Assembly (NCBI GenBank): GCA_021781255.1
Contig: JAJXXG010000640.1
Location: forward strand, 1-6,858
Length of the DNA: 6,858 bases
Source of the DNA: Acidobacteriota bacterium
GTDB lineage: Bacteria; Acidobacteriota; Terriglobia; Terriglobales; Acidobacteriaceae
Reading direction: 5' to 3'
Shown in pieces: positions 1-6,390 of the stretch. The notes below the pieces were generated by a model. That model made no database searches. It was not told the origin of the DNA and saw only the letters and a program-made list of their open reading frames with translations. Both the position numbers and the translations under genes were made by a program. Position 1 is the stretch's first letter, and each line of letters starts with the position of its first letter.

Positions 1-62
1 GCTTCTCGGTCGGCGTCGCGGGTGAGGGGGCTGTTCCATTCGACGAGCGGGGCGTCTGGCAT
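1..62 (-). CDS. Unidentified protein, N-terminal fragment (gene runs off the left edge)
   Basis: An ATG on the minus strand at 62-60 opens a frame that stays open to the window edge. It reads MPDAPLVEWNSPLTRDADRE plus a partial codon. The start is supported by an AAGGAG ribosome binding site five bases upstream (68-73), the strongest such site at the left end. I do not recognise the family from 20 residues: there is no signal peptide or hydrophobic segment, only a charged and polar opening. It is divergent from the TPR gene that begins about 65 bases away, and it points the same way as the ATP-grasp/alpha-E/transglutaminase genes further right. The call rests on the start codon and binding site alone, so a chance match is possible. 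Confidence 0.5.
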   Translation of the reverse strand, partial: MPDAPLVEWNSPLTRDADRE

Positions 63-67
63 GGGGT

Positions 68-73
68 CTCCTT
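68..73 (-). promoter_or_regulatory. Shine-Dalgarno site of the left-edge gene
   Basis: The minus strand reads AAGGAG, then ACCCC, then ATG. This is a near-consensus ribosome binding site with a five-base spacer, and it is the main reason to accept the truncated minus-strand gene at 1-62. Confidence 0.55.
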
Positions 74-127
74 CGTCTCGGGTGCTTTCGGAAACTCGGC
101 TTCTGCGTCGATCGCCTCTTCCAGTTT

Positions 128-2611
128 TTGCCCGACGAACTCAAGCAGAAAGACGACACCGACCAGAAGAAGGCCTCCGATTCTGATAAGCCCCAAAAGC
201 CGCGCACCGACGACTGGTGGTTGCCTGTCGCGTTTGCCGACGAGTGGAACTATCGCATCGTTCCTCCCGCAGGATTCATTCCCAGAACCCTGCCCAGAGA
301 CGCGACGATCTCGCTGGGCCCGGCTGTACTCACCGAGGAGTTTACCGCGGATAAAGACGGTGTAGTGCACGCGCGCCTGGCCTTCGACACCGTCAAGCGT
401 CGCTATACCGTAGCTGAGGCCGCGGCACTGCGCAATGAGGTGGCTGATCTGGTCAACGGTCCGCCCATTCTCGTCGACTTCGAGCCCCGGGGTGCAACCT
501 TGCTGCGCGAAGGCAAGGTGAAGGATGCGCTCGCCAGCTATCGCGCGCTGGTTGCTCTCAATCCCAATGCCGCGGTGCATCATCTTCAAGTTGCCAACGT
601 ACTTCTCCAGGCCGGTATGGGTGAGGCGGCTCGCAATGAGGCGCAGCTCGCCGTCAAGCTCGATCCAAAATCTGCGCTTGCCGAGCGTGTCCTCGCCGAT
701 ATTCTCAAGCACGATTTGGTCGGTCGTGACCTGCGCCCGGGGAGCGACATGGTCGGCGCGGCCGAAGCGTACCGCGCTGCCATCAAGCTTGATCCGGACG
801 ACCACACGGCCCAGGCCGATCTGGCGATACTGCTCGAATACGATTCTGCCGGACGCCGTTACGGCAGCCACGCCCACATGAAGGAGGCGATCGCCGAATA
901 CCAGAGCCTCGGTCAGGACAAGCTTGCCGAGCTCGGCCTCACCAATAATCTCGCTTTTGCGCTCTTCTACGGTGGCGACTACGCGGATGCGTACAAGGCC
1001 GCGCACGATCTGAATCCCGAACCCAAAGCCCTGATGGCGGCCTCTATCGCCATGTTGCAAGGGAGTGCCGCCGGTCTCGACGAGGCCAACAAGCACGCCG
1101 AGGACGGCAACTCGTTCAAGGAAACTGCTCGCACCGCGGGGCAGATGCTTATGAACGTGCGCCAGTATCAGCAGGCTGCCGACTTCTTTCAGGCAGGCGC
1201 CGGTGGTGACGATGCTGCGCGCACGCTGGGACTGGCCAACCTGCTGCGCGGCGCGCAGCACCACGAAGACGTGAAGTTCGCGAATACGCCGGCGGACGCT
1301 GCGCGGCGCTTTGCCATGTTGCCCTTTGATCCGGAGTTGACCAGAGACGGCCTCGCGTCGATGCTGAGCCGCAATGCGCTCAACGTCCTTAACGCTATGA
1401 ATGCGGATGCGCTGAAGACAATCCTTGAAAGCGGCCAGAAGACCAACACTCAGCTCGCCCGTCAGGGCAGTTCGCTCAATGTGACGGAAGATATTGTCCT
1501 TCACTCGCTCGATCCCAGAGGCGAGGGGGATGATTCCACAGGCTATCGCGAAAAGCTCCAGGCCTTCGGCGGCCGTACCTTGACCTTGTACATCGTGAAG
1601 GAATCTGGGCAATACAAACTCCTCGATTCCGAGGAAAACCCAGACGCCATCGGTCTTGAGATCCTCGATCGCATTCAGACAGGCGATCTGCGAGGCGCAA
1701 AAGTGCTGCTCGACTGGATGCGCGAGGATGCGCATCTCGCCGGCGGCGACGATCCCTTTGGCGGGCCGGTCTTTCCGCGATTCTGGATCCGAGGCGAAGC
1801 TCCTGATGCGCGTAAAATGAAGCTCGCGGCCGCCTCGATTCTCGCTGGCAGCAAGCCGACCGTGGCGCAGGGCGTCGGTATTCTCGAACAGGGCCTCAAG
1901 GATGCATCCAGTGATCGTGAGCGCGCCAACCTGCGGATCGCTCTTGCCCTTGGCTATCAGTTGCAAGACAATTTTGCGGGTCTGCTCGACGTCTCTGCGG
2001 CATTGCTCAAGGACGAGCCGGAGTCGCCGGCGGCTTTTATCGATAATGTCGTAGCTCTGCTTGGTCTCAACCGCTTCGACGATGCTCTCGCCCTGGCCGA
2101 TCAGCGGCTTAAGCTCCTCGACCATGACAGCGACGCATACGAGATGAAGGCGCAGATCGAAGCGAACCGTGGTGACTTTGCCGCGGCGCTTGGCTGGCTG
2201 CAGAAGCTCGCTGATATGGGCAAGGCAGACGCGATGCTCCTGAATGAGCAGGCATGGTATGCGCTCTTTACCGGCAATGTGCAGCAGGCCGACATCGCCA
2301 AGGCCATTCGTGCAACCGAGATGCGGAAGGATACCCCTGAGATCTTGCACACTCTGGCTTGCCTCTACGCCGAGGTCGGCAACACCAAGGACGCGCGCGA
2401 AGTCCTGATCCGCGCCATGGACGATTGGAATCTCAACGAGCCCAACGAAGATGTGTGGTATGTGCTCGGCCGAATCGCCGAGCAGTATGGCGAACGCGAC
2501 ATCGCCGTTGCCGACTATCGCAGACTCCAAAAACCCAAGGAGCCCCTTACGGTTCCCACCTCGACGTGGAAGCTGGCGCAGATTCGCCTGAAGGCCATGG
2601 GCGTCAGTTAA
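128..2611 (+). CDS. TPR-repeat protein with a DUF3857/transglutaminase-type C-terminal domain at its front; probably 5'-truncated
   Basis: The frame gives 827 residues. Residues 1-29 are a charged linker. Residues about 30-110 (WWLPVAFADEWNYRIVPPAG, then a LGPAVLTEEF stretch and KRRYTVAEAAALR) resemble the beta-rich domain that closes DUF3857/transglutaminase proteins. TPR-like helix pairs follow at about 122-147, 149-180 and 207-223 (each ending in a N/D-P turn), and again at about 600-632, 636-667, 670-696 and 735-800. The middle (about 365-560) has no repeats I can assign. TPRs are protein-interaction scaffolds; no catalytic residues are visible. The TTG start at 128 has no Shine-Dalgarno site, no ATG occurs in frame before residue 164, and there is no signal peptide. 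An in-frame TGA lies at 23-25. The DUF3857 and transglutaminase domains expected before residue 30 are absent, so this is likely a remnant or a broken gene. The reading frame itself is clean throughout. It is convergent with the transglutaminase gene. Confidence 0.8.
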   Translation: MPDELKQKDDTDQKKASDSDKPQKPRTDDWWLPVAFADEWNYRIVPPAGFIPRTLPRDATISLGPAVLTEEFTADKDGVVHARLAFDTVKRRYTVAEAAALRNEVADLVNGPPILVDFEPRGATLLREGKVKDALASYRALVALNPNAAVHHLQVANVLLQAGMGEAARNEAQLAVKLDPKSALAERVLADILKHDLVGRDLRPGSDMVGAAEAYRAAIKLDPDDHTAQADLAILLEYDSAGRRYGSHAHMKEAIAEYQSLGQDKLAELGLTNNLAFALFYGGDYADAYKAAHDLNPEPKALMAASIAMLQGSAAGLDEANKHAEDGNSFKETARTAGQMLMNVRQYQQAADFFQAGAGGDDAARTLGLANLLRGAQHHEDVKFANTPADAARRFAMLPFDPELTRDGLASMLSRNALNVLNAMNADALKTILESGQKTNTQLARQGSSLNVTEDIVLHSLDPRGEGDDSTGYREKLQAFGGRTLTLYIVKESGQYKLLDSEENPDAIGLEILDRIQTGDLRGAKVLLDWMREDAHLAGGDDPFGGPVFPRFWIRGEAPDARKMKLAAASILAGSKPTVAQGVGILEQGLKDASSDRERANLRIALALGYQLQDNFAGLLDVSAALLKDEPESPAAFIDNVVALLGLNRFDDALALADQRLKLLDHDSDAYEMKAQIEANRGDFAAALGWLQKLADMGKADAMLLNEQAWYALFTGNVQQADIAKAIRATEMRKDTPEILHTLACLYAEVGNTKDAREVLIRAMDDWNLNEPNEDVWYVLGRIAEQYGERDIAVADYRRLQKPKEPLTVPTSTWKLAQIRLKAMGVS

Positions 2612-2618
2612 GCATGAT

Positions 2619-2652
2619 CGGCCAATTGGGCCGTAAATTCGCGCACCGCGAA
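2619..2652. terminator. Possible hairpin pair between convergent genes
   Basis: The 45-base gap between the TPR stop and the transglutaminase stop contains two perfect inverted repeats. One is CGGCC/GGCCG around an AATTG loop (2619-2633). The other is TTCGCG/CGCGAA around CAC (2638-2652). Neither is followed by a T-run on either strand, so these are not canonical intrinsic terminators. Their position between two convergent stop codons makes a transcription-ending or RNA-stabilising role plausible. Confidence 0.3.
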
Positions 2653-2656
2653 CCGG

Positions 2657-3640
2657 CTATTGTTGCTGCTGCATCTGCTGCATGTCAATGAAATGCGCGG
2701 TAGATTCTGCCGGCTGCTGCGCGCGTTCCACCAGCACGCTCCAATCCTCGGGGATCGGCAGCTTCCGGTCGAGCGCCGGGGCCTCGTCGCTGGCGTCCAC
2801 CTGTACGGCAACGTAGAGTTCGCTCGCAGTCTTGCCGCGGAAGATGCCGTGCGTCGGCGGGACATCGGCATAATCGCGGCCCAACGCAGTGCGAATGTGC
2901 CGGTGATGCGCCACCAGGTTATTCGTCGGATCCACTCCGACCCAGCCGAAATGTGGCATCAGTGCCTCGACCCACGCATGCGTCGCGTCGGGCGTGGAGC
3001 GGTCGTGGTCCTCGCGTCCGCGATACAGATAGCCGGAGACGTAGCGGGCCGGAATGCGCGCATGGCGCAGCAGCGCGATCATGGTGTGCGCAAAATCCTG
3101 ACACACGCCTTGCCTGCTGCTGATGGCCTCGTCGATGGGGGAGTCCACGCGCGTGGAGCGCGGCACGTATTCGAAGTACTCGAAGAGCCGCTGGTTCAGC
3201 TCGAAGAGAAGCTGCAGCGGATCGTCCCGCCGTGCCGCGCCGAGCTCTCCCGCGAGTTTGAGTAATGCCGGAGACTCCGCGGCAAACGTGCTCGGCAGCA
3301 GCATCTCCCAGTAGTCGCCTGCGTCAATCAGCGCGTCCAGTTCGTCCCATGCCTCCGGAGCCAGAAAATGCGGAATATCCCGGAATGGTTGCTGCTCCAC
3401 CACGGACTCGGCCACAATCACAAGTTGATGATGTTCGCCGGGGATGTCAAAATGTTGCACGTTGTTGCCCTGGTGGTCGCGATAGCTGAATACGCGGCAG
3501 CGCGGGCTTACCGCCAGCGTGAAGGAGAGGCAGTGCTGGCTCGTGTCGGAGCGCGGATGCATGCGCGTCTCCATAATGCTCTCGCTGATGGGATTCGAGT
3601 AGCGGAAACGCGTAAGGTGCCGGATGGAATAGAAGTTCAT
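2657..3640 (-). CDS. Transglutaminase-like cysteine protease-fold protein of the ATP-grasp/alpha-E cluster
   Basis: This 327-residue protein has the two-domain layout of bacterial transglutaminase-like peptidases. An N-terminal beta domain (about 1-85, opening MNFYSIRHLTRFRYSNPISE) is followed by the transglutaminase core (about 140-245). The papain-like triad is visible: Cys180 in SRQGVCQDFAHTM, His221 in PDATHAWVEA and Asp237 in WVGVDPTNN. No signal peptide or membrane segment is seen, so it is probably cytoplasmic. Such proteins more often act as peptidases or amidases than as cross-linking enzymes; the substrate here is unknown. The ATG at 3640 is preceded by AGGAG with a nine-base spacer. 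The gene starts 12 bases after the alpha-E stop, and the site overlaps that stop codon, which implies translational coupling. It is the last gene of the trio. The C-terminus ends in an unusual Gln/Met tail (residues 320-327). Confidence 0.93.
   Translation of the reverse strand: MNFYSIRHLTRFRYSNPISESIMETRMHPRSDTSQHCLSFTLAVSPRCRVFSYRDHQGNNVQHFDIPGEHHQLVIVAESVVEQQPFRDIPHFLAPEAWDELDALIDAGDYWEMLLPSTFAAESPALLKLAGELGAARRDDPLQLLFELNQRLFEYFEYVPRSTRVDSPIDEAISSRQGVCQDFAHTMIALLRHARIPARYVSGYLYRGREDHDRSTPDATHAWVEALMPHFGWVGVDPTNNLVAHHRHIRTALGRDYADVPPTHGIFRGKTASELYVAVQVDASDEAPALDRKLPIPEDWSVLVERAQQPAESTAHFIDMQQMQQQQ
2666..2683. repeat. 9-bp tandem duplication coding for the Gln/Met tail
   Basis: CTGCTGCAT occurs twice in direct succession on the plus strand, preceded by TTGTTG. 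Read on the minus strand it gives Met-Gln-Gln twice, followed by two CAA codons and the TAG stop of the transglutaminase-like gene. It looks like a short slippage-type expansion at the 3' end of the gene. Confidence 0.7.
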
Positions 3641-3649
3641 GCTGGTGAT

Positions 3650-3654
3650 CTCCT
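3650..3654 (-). promoter_or_regulatory. Shine-Dalgarno site overlapping the alpha-E stop codon
   Basis: On the minus strand TAGGAG combines the alpha-E stop codon TAG (3655-3653) with the AGGAG ribosome binding site of the transglutaminase-like gene. The spacer to its ATG is nine bases. A ribosome terminating on the first gene would sit on the second gene's binding site. Confidence 0.7.
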
Positions 3655-4615
3655 ACACGGTCAGCGCCGACTGAATCGAGTAATGAACGTAGTAGCGGTA
3701 AATCAGCTCATGAATCCGCAGGCACTGCTCGCGCACGGTGTGCAGAAATCCCGTCGGATCAGCCGCCAGGATCTCCCCTAATGTGGTGTACCCCAGCATG
3801 GCGTAGACCTTGCCCACGCTGGCGCGTAACTCGTCGGGCGACCGCCGTCCTCCAGTGTGTTGAATCGAATCAATCGCCGTGCGAATGTGATCGACGCCGT
3901 AGCGTATGGCGTGAGGAAAATCGCGGTTTAGTACCAGAAACTCCAGAATGCGCTCGGGAGAGATGTCGGCTGTGTATACCTGACAGTAGGCTTCGAATGC
4001 GGTGCAGCAGCGCAGCAGGCCGACCAGCTCCAGGTAGAGATAACCTGTGGATTCTCGCTCCTGCGTATAGAACAATTCGGCCTGATACGCCTCGAGCAGC
4101 GTGGCTGTGGCGTAGGCGCGCTCCAGGTATCGGCCGAGTCGAATGAATTGCCATCCCTGGCCGTGAATCATGGTCGAGTCTCCCACCCCCTGGAACAGAT
4201 GAATGCCATCGATTACCGACGCCAGCATGTCGTTGATGTTGGAGCTGAACTGCGTCTGCGCGTTCGGCGAATGAATATGGTGAAACAGCCGGTTAAGCCG
4301 CTGCCACTGCTCGGTGGAGATCTCTTCACGCACTTGGCGGGCATTTTCGCGCGCGGCATTCACGCAGTAGACGACCGAGGCGGGATTGAGATGGTCGAAG
4401 ACAAGTTTGCGCGCCATGGCCTCGATCGAGCCGTTCCACTTCATTTCTGTGGGCTTGCCCAGCGCTGCCACCATGCGCTGCCAGCGCGCCTCCACGCTGG
4501 AGCCGCCGGCATCGAGCGTCAGGTTGATTGTTACATCCAGAAGGCGCGCCGTGTTCTCGGCCCGTTCCAGGTAGCGGCTCATCCAGTAGAGGCTGTCTGC
4601 AACGCGCGATAGCAT
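3653..4615 (-). CDS. Alpha-E domain protein (DUF403)
   Basis: This 320-residue, almost wholly alpha-helical protein is recognised from its opening MLSRVADSLYWMSRYLERAE and from the conserved glutamates and arginines that give the family its name. Motifs seen are RYLERAENTARLLD (14-27), NAARENARQVREEIS (86-100), GRYLERAYATATLLE (161-175) and CCTAFEAYCQVY (203-214). Length fits the usual 310-320 residues. The family has no proven activity; it is nearly always encoded beside, or fused to, circularly permuted ATP-grasp proteins and is predicted to work with them. The start at 4615 is chosen because it matches the family start and has GGAGGG seven bases upstream. The frame also extends upstream to an ATG at 4714 that overlaps the ATP-grasp stop, but that would add 33 unconserved residues. 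It lies 83 bases after the ATP-grasp gene and 12 before the transglutaminase-like gene. Confidence 0.93.
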   Translation of the reverse strand: MLSRVADSLYWMSRYLERAENTARLLDVTINLTLDAGGSSVEARWQRMVAALGKPTEMKWNGSIEAMARKLVFDHLNPASVVYCVNAARENARQVREEISTEQWQRLNRLFHHIHSPNAQTQFSSNINDMLASVIDGIHLFQGVGDSTMIHGQGWQFIRLGRYLERAYATATLLEAYQAELFYTQERESTGYLYLELVGLLRCCTAFEAYCQVYTADISPERILEFLVLNRDFPHAIRYGVDHIRTAIDSIQHTGGRRSPDELRASVGKVYAMLGYTTLGEILAADPTGFLHTVREQCLRIHELIYRYYVHYSIQSALTV

Positions 4616-4622
4616 CGTTCTA

Positions 4623-4628
4623 CCCTCC
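4623..4628 (-). promoter_or_regulatory. Shine-Dalgarno site that fixes the alpha-E start
   Basis: The minus strand reads GGAGGG, then TAGAACG, then ATG. This strong site with a seven-base spacer favours the start at 4615 over the in-frame ATG at 4714. Confidence 0.75.
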
Positions 4629-4698
4629 GGTGAATGACGTTTTTCCAGACAGTCCGCAGAAGCTTCACCGCAACGCCGGTTTGTGAGAAAGTCGATGG

Positions 4699-6159
4699 CT
4701 ACTCCAGAACCCATGTGTCCTTGCTTCCGCCGCCTTGCGAAGAATTTACAACCAGGGATCCCTTTTCCAGAGCCACGCGCGTCAGTCCGCCGGGAACGAT
4801 GTTTACCTTGTCGCCAAAGAGCACATAAGGCCGCAGGTCCACATGGCGCGGCTCCAACTGGTCGTCGATAAGGCAGGGTGCGCGCGAAAAAGCGAGTGTG
4901 GGCTGTGCAATGTAATTGCGCGGGTTGGCCGCGATCTGCCGCGCGAACTCTTCGCGTTGCGCCGCCGTCGAATGCGGGCCGATTAACATGCCGTAGCCGC
5001 CGCTCTCGCCCACCGCCTTCACGACCAGTTTGTCGAGATTGGCAAGAACATGCTGGCGATCCTTCTCCTCGCTCAGAAGGAATGTCTCCACATTCTGCAA
5101 AATGGGATCTTCGTCCATGTAGTAGCGAATCATGCGCGGCACATAGGCGTAGACGGCTTTGTCGTCGGCTAGGCCCGTGCCGAAGGCGTTGGCTACGGTT
5201 ACGTTGCCGGCCCGATAGGCGTTGAACAGCCCCGCGCAGCCCAGCTCGGAGTCGCCGCGAAAAACGAGTGGATCGCTGAAGTCATCGTCCACGCGGCGAT
5301 AAATGACATCGACACGCTTCAATCCGTCTGTGGTGCGCATATACACGATGTTGTCGTGCGTCACCAGGTCGCGGCCTTCTACCAGGTCGATGCCCATCTG
5401 CCGCGCCAGATAAGTGTGCTCAAAATAAGCGGAATTGAAGACGCCCGGTGTGAGCAGCACAATGTTAGGCTCAGGACGGCCCTCCGGCGCGAGCGAGCGC
5501 AACGTGGACAGCAGCAACTGCGGATAATGCTCGATAGGCCGCACGCCGTAGCGGGCAAAGAGCTGCGGAAATGTTCGCTTCATCACGCGGCGATTCGTGA
5601 GCATGTAGCTCACCCCCGAGGGCACGCGAAGGTTGTCTTCGAGGACCACAAACTCGCCGGAGTCGAGCCGCAATAGATCGGAGCCAACCACCGCAATATA
5701 AACGTTGCGCGGAACCTGGAGTCCGCGCATCTGCCGCCGGTAGTGCTTGCAACTGTACACAAGCTCCCGTGGAATCACGCGGTCTGCCAGAATCTTGCCC
5801 TCGGAGTATACATCGCGCAAAAACAGGTTCAGCGCGGTGATGCGCTGCGTAAGTCCGCGCTCGATGCGGTCCCACTCCTGCGCGGTTACCAGGCGAGGTA
5901 GCAGATCGTAAGGAAAGATGCGTTCCGTTCCTTCTTCCCGGCCGTACACCGTGAAAGTGATGCCTTGCGTGAGGAACGAAAGATCGACCGACTGCTTGCG
6001 TCGCTGCAGCTCTTCGGCCGGCAATCCGGCCAGTGTTTCCGCCAGGGCGCGATAATGCTCCCGCACCGCACCATTCGGCTGACGCATCTCGTCGAAGGCG
6101 TGGTCAAGCGGATAGTCGCCGTACAGGGGTTCGATTTCCACTGAATGGCGAGCGCTCAT
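4699..6159 (-). CDS. Circularly permuted ATP-grasp protein (DUF404/DUF407 type), predicted peptide ligase
   Basis: From the start at 6159 the protein has 486 residues, the normal family length. Family signatures in order are [10 protein letters not shown] near the N-terminus, FPYDLLPRL (82-90), [20 protein letters not shown] (172-191, with a likely metal-binding Glu/Asn pair), [17 protein letters not shown] (379-395, glycine-rich nucleotide-binding part with Lys381), DLRPYV (441-446), GGLTRVA (457-463) and [13 protein letters not shown] (473-485). ATP-grasp enzymes join a carboxylate to an amine through an acyl-phosphate; the substrates of this subfamily are not known. The frame is open upstream to ATGs at 6279 and 6309, but those extra residues lack family features. 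The chosen ATG has AGGAAGG at 6174-6180, with a long 14-base spacer, so the start is probable rather than certain. It is the first gene of the trio on the minus strand and is followed 83 bases later by the alpha-E gene. Confidence 0.93.
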   Translation of the reverse strand: MSARHSVEIEPLYGDYPLDHAFDEMRQPNGAVREHYRALAETLAGLPAEELQRRKQSVDLSFLTQGITFTVYGREEGTERIFPYDLLPRLVTAQEWDRIERGLTQRITALNLFLRDVYSEGKILADRVIPRELVYSCKHYRRQMRGLQVPRNVYIAVVGSDLLRLDSGEFVVLEDNLRVPSGVSYMLTNRRVMKRTFPQLFARYGVRPIEHYPQLLLSTLRSLAPEGRPEPNIVLLTPGVFNSAYFEHTYLARQMGIDLVEGRDLVTHDNIVYMRTTDGLKRVDVIYRRVDDDFSDPLVFRGDSELGCAGLFNAYRAGNVTVANAFGTGLADDKAVYAYVPRMIRYYMDEDPILQNVETFLLSEEKDRQHVLANLDKLVVKAVGESGGYGMLIGPHSTAAQREEFARQIAANPRNYIAQPTLAFSRAPCLIDDQLEPRHVDLRPYVLFGDKVNIVPGGLTRVALEKGSLVVNSSQGGGSKDTWVLE

Positions 6160-6333
6160 GGTCTGGTCAAGAACCTTCCTGCCGGCGAATTTCAGGGATG
6201 ACGAGGCATCGCAAGTTGCAATGTTTCGCGCCAATTTGCAGCTAGGCTCCGCTTTTGCCCTGCTCTTCTCTTCTAACATGCTAAAGATAAAGGAGCCATC
6301 AGGAAACATCGTGCGCGCAGGGGCTGGCGAAAG
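6160..6333 (-). promoter_or_regulatory. Leader/promoter region of the ATP-grasp operon
   Basis: This stretch lies between the terminator and the chosen ATP-grasp start and should contain the operon promoter, because the terminator separates it from the glutamine synthetase gene. I see no convincing -35/-10 pair and no riboswitch-like fold. The only site I can point to is AGGAAGG at 6174-6180. The ATP-grasp frame remains open across most of it (to the ATG at 6309). Confidence 0.4.
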
Positions 6334-6370
6334 AAAAGCGGCGCAGCCAGGTGCAGGCCGCGCCGCTTTT
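6334..6370. terminator. Bidirectional rho-independent terminator downstream of glutamine synthetase
   Basis: AAAAGCGGCGC (6334-6344) pairs perfectly with GCGCCGCTTTT (6360-6370). Three further pairs (GCC/GGC) close a seven-base loop after one A-C mismatch. The stem is flanked by T-runs on both strands: TTTTT at 6367-6371 on plus, and TTTTCTT on minus. It lies about 20 bases after the glutamine synthetase stop, so its main role is probably to end that transcript and insulate the ATP-grasp operon. Confidence 0.85.
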
Positions 6371-6390
6371 TCTGTTCCTTTGGGGCGACG

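Noticed and set aside
61..186. Plus-strand ATG at 61 opening a 41-codon frame
   Set aside because: It is Arg/Ser-rich, has no ribosome binding site, ends at a TGA at 184-186 inside the TPR coding region and lies over the opposite-strand gene start.
63..250. Minus-strand frame with a membrane-like stretch (IGGLLLVGVVFLLEF) followed by a charged tail, suggesting a membrane protein C-terminus
   Set aside because: It is exactly antisense, codon for codon, to the Asp/Lys/Gln-rich linker of the TPR protein, and that codon usage automatically mirrors into Val/Leu/Phe. The plus-strand frame just beyond it matches a known domain type, and the minus frame conflicts with the better-supported start at 62. 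It remains a faint alternative for bases 63-200 only.
2660..3265. Long plus-strand open frame across the transglutaminase-like gene
   Set aside because: It is antisense to a gene with an intact catalytic triad and family signatures, has no binding site, and its composition is that of a shadow frame in GC-rich DNA.
4148..4612. Plus-strand open frame across the alpha-E gene
   Set aside because: It is antisense to the conserved alpha-E motifs, and no independent start signal was found.
6160..6333. Sigma-70-like hexamers such as TTGCAA and TTTATC on the minus strand
   Set aside because: No pair has both acceptable hexamers and a 16-18 base spacer, so no specific promoter was called.
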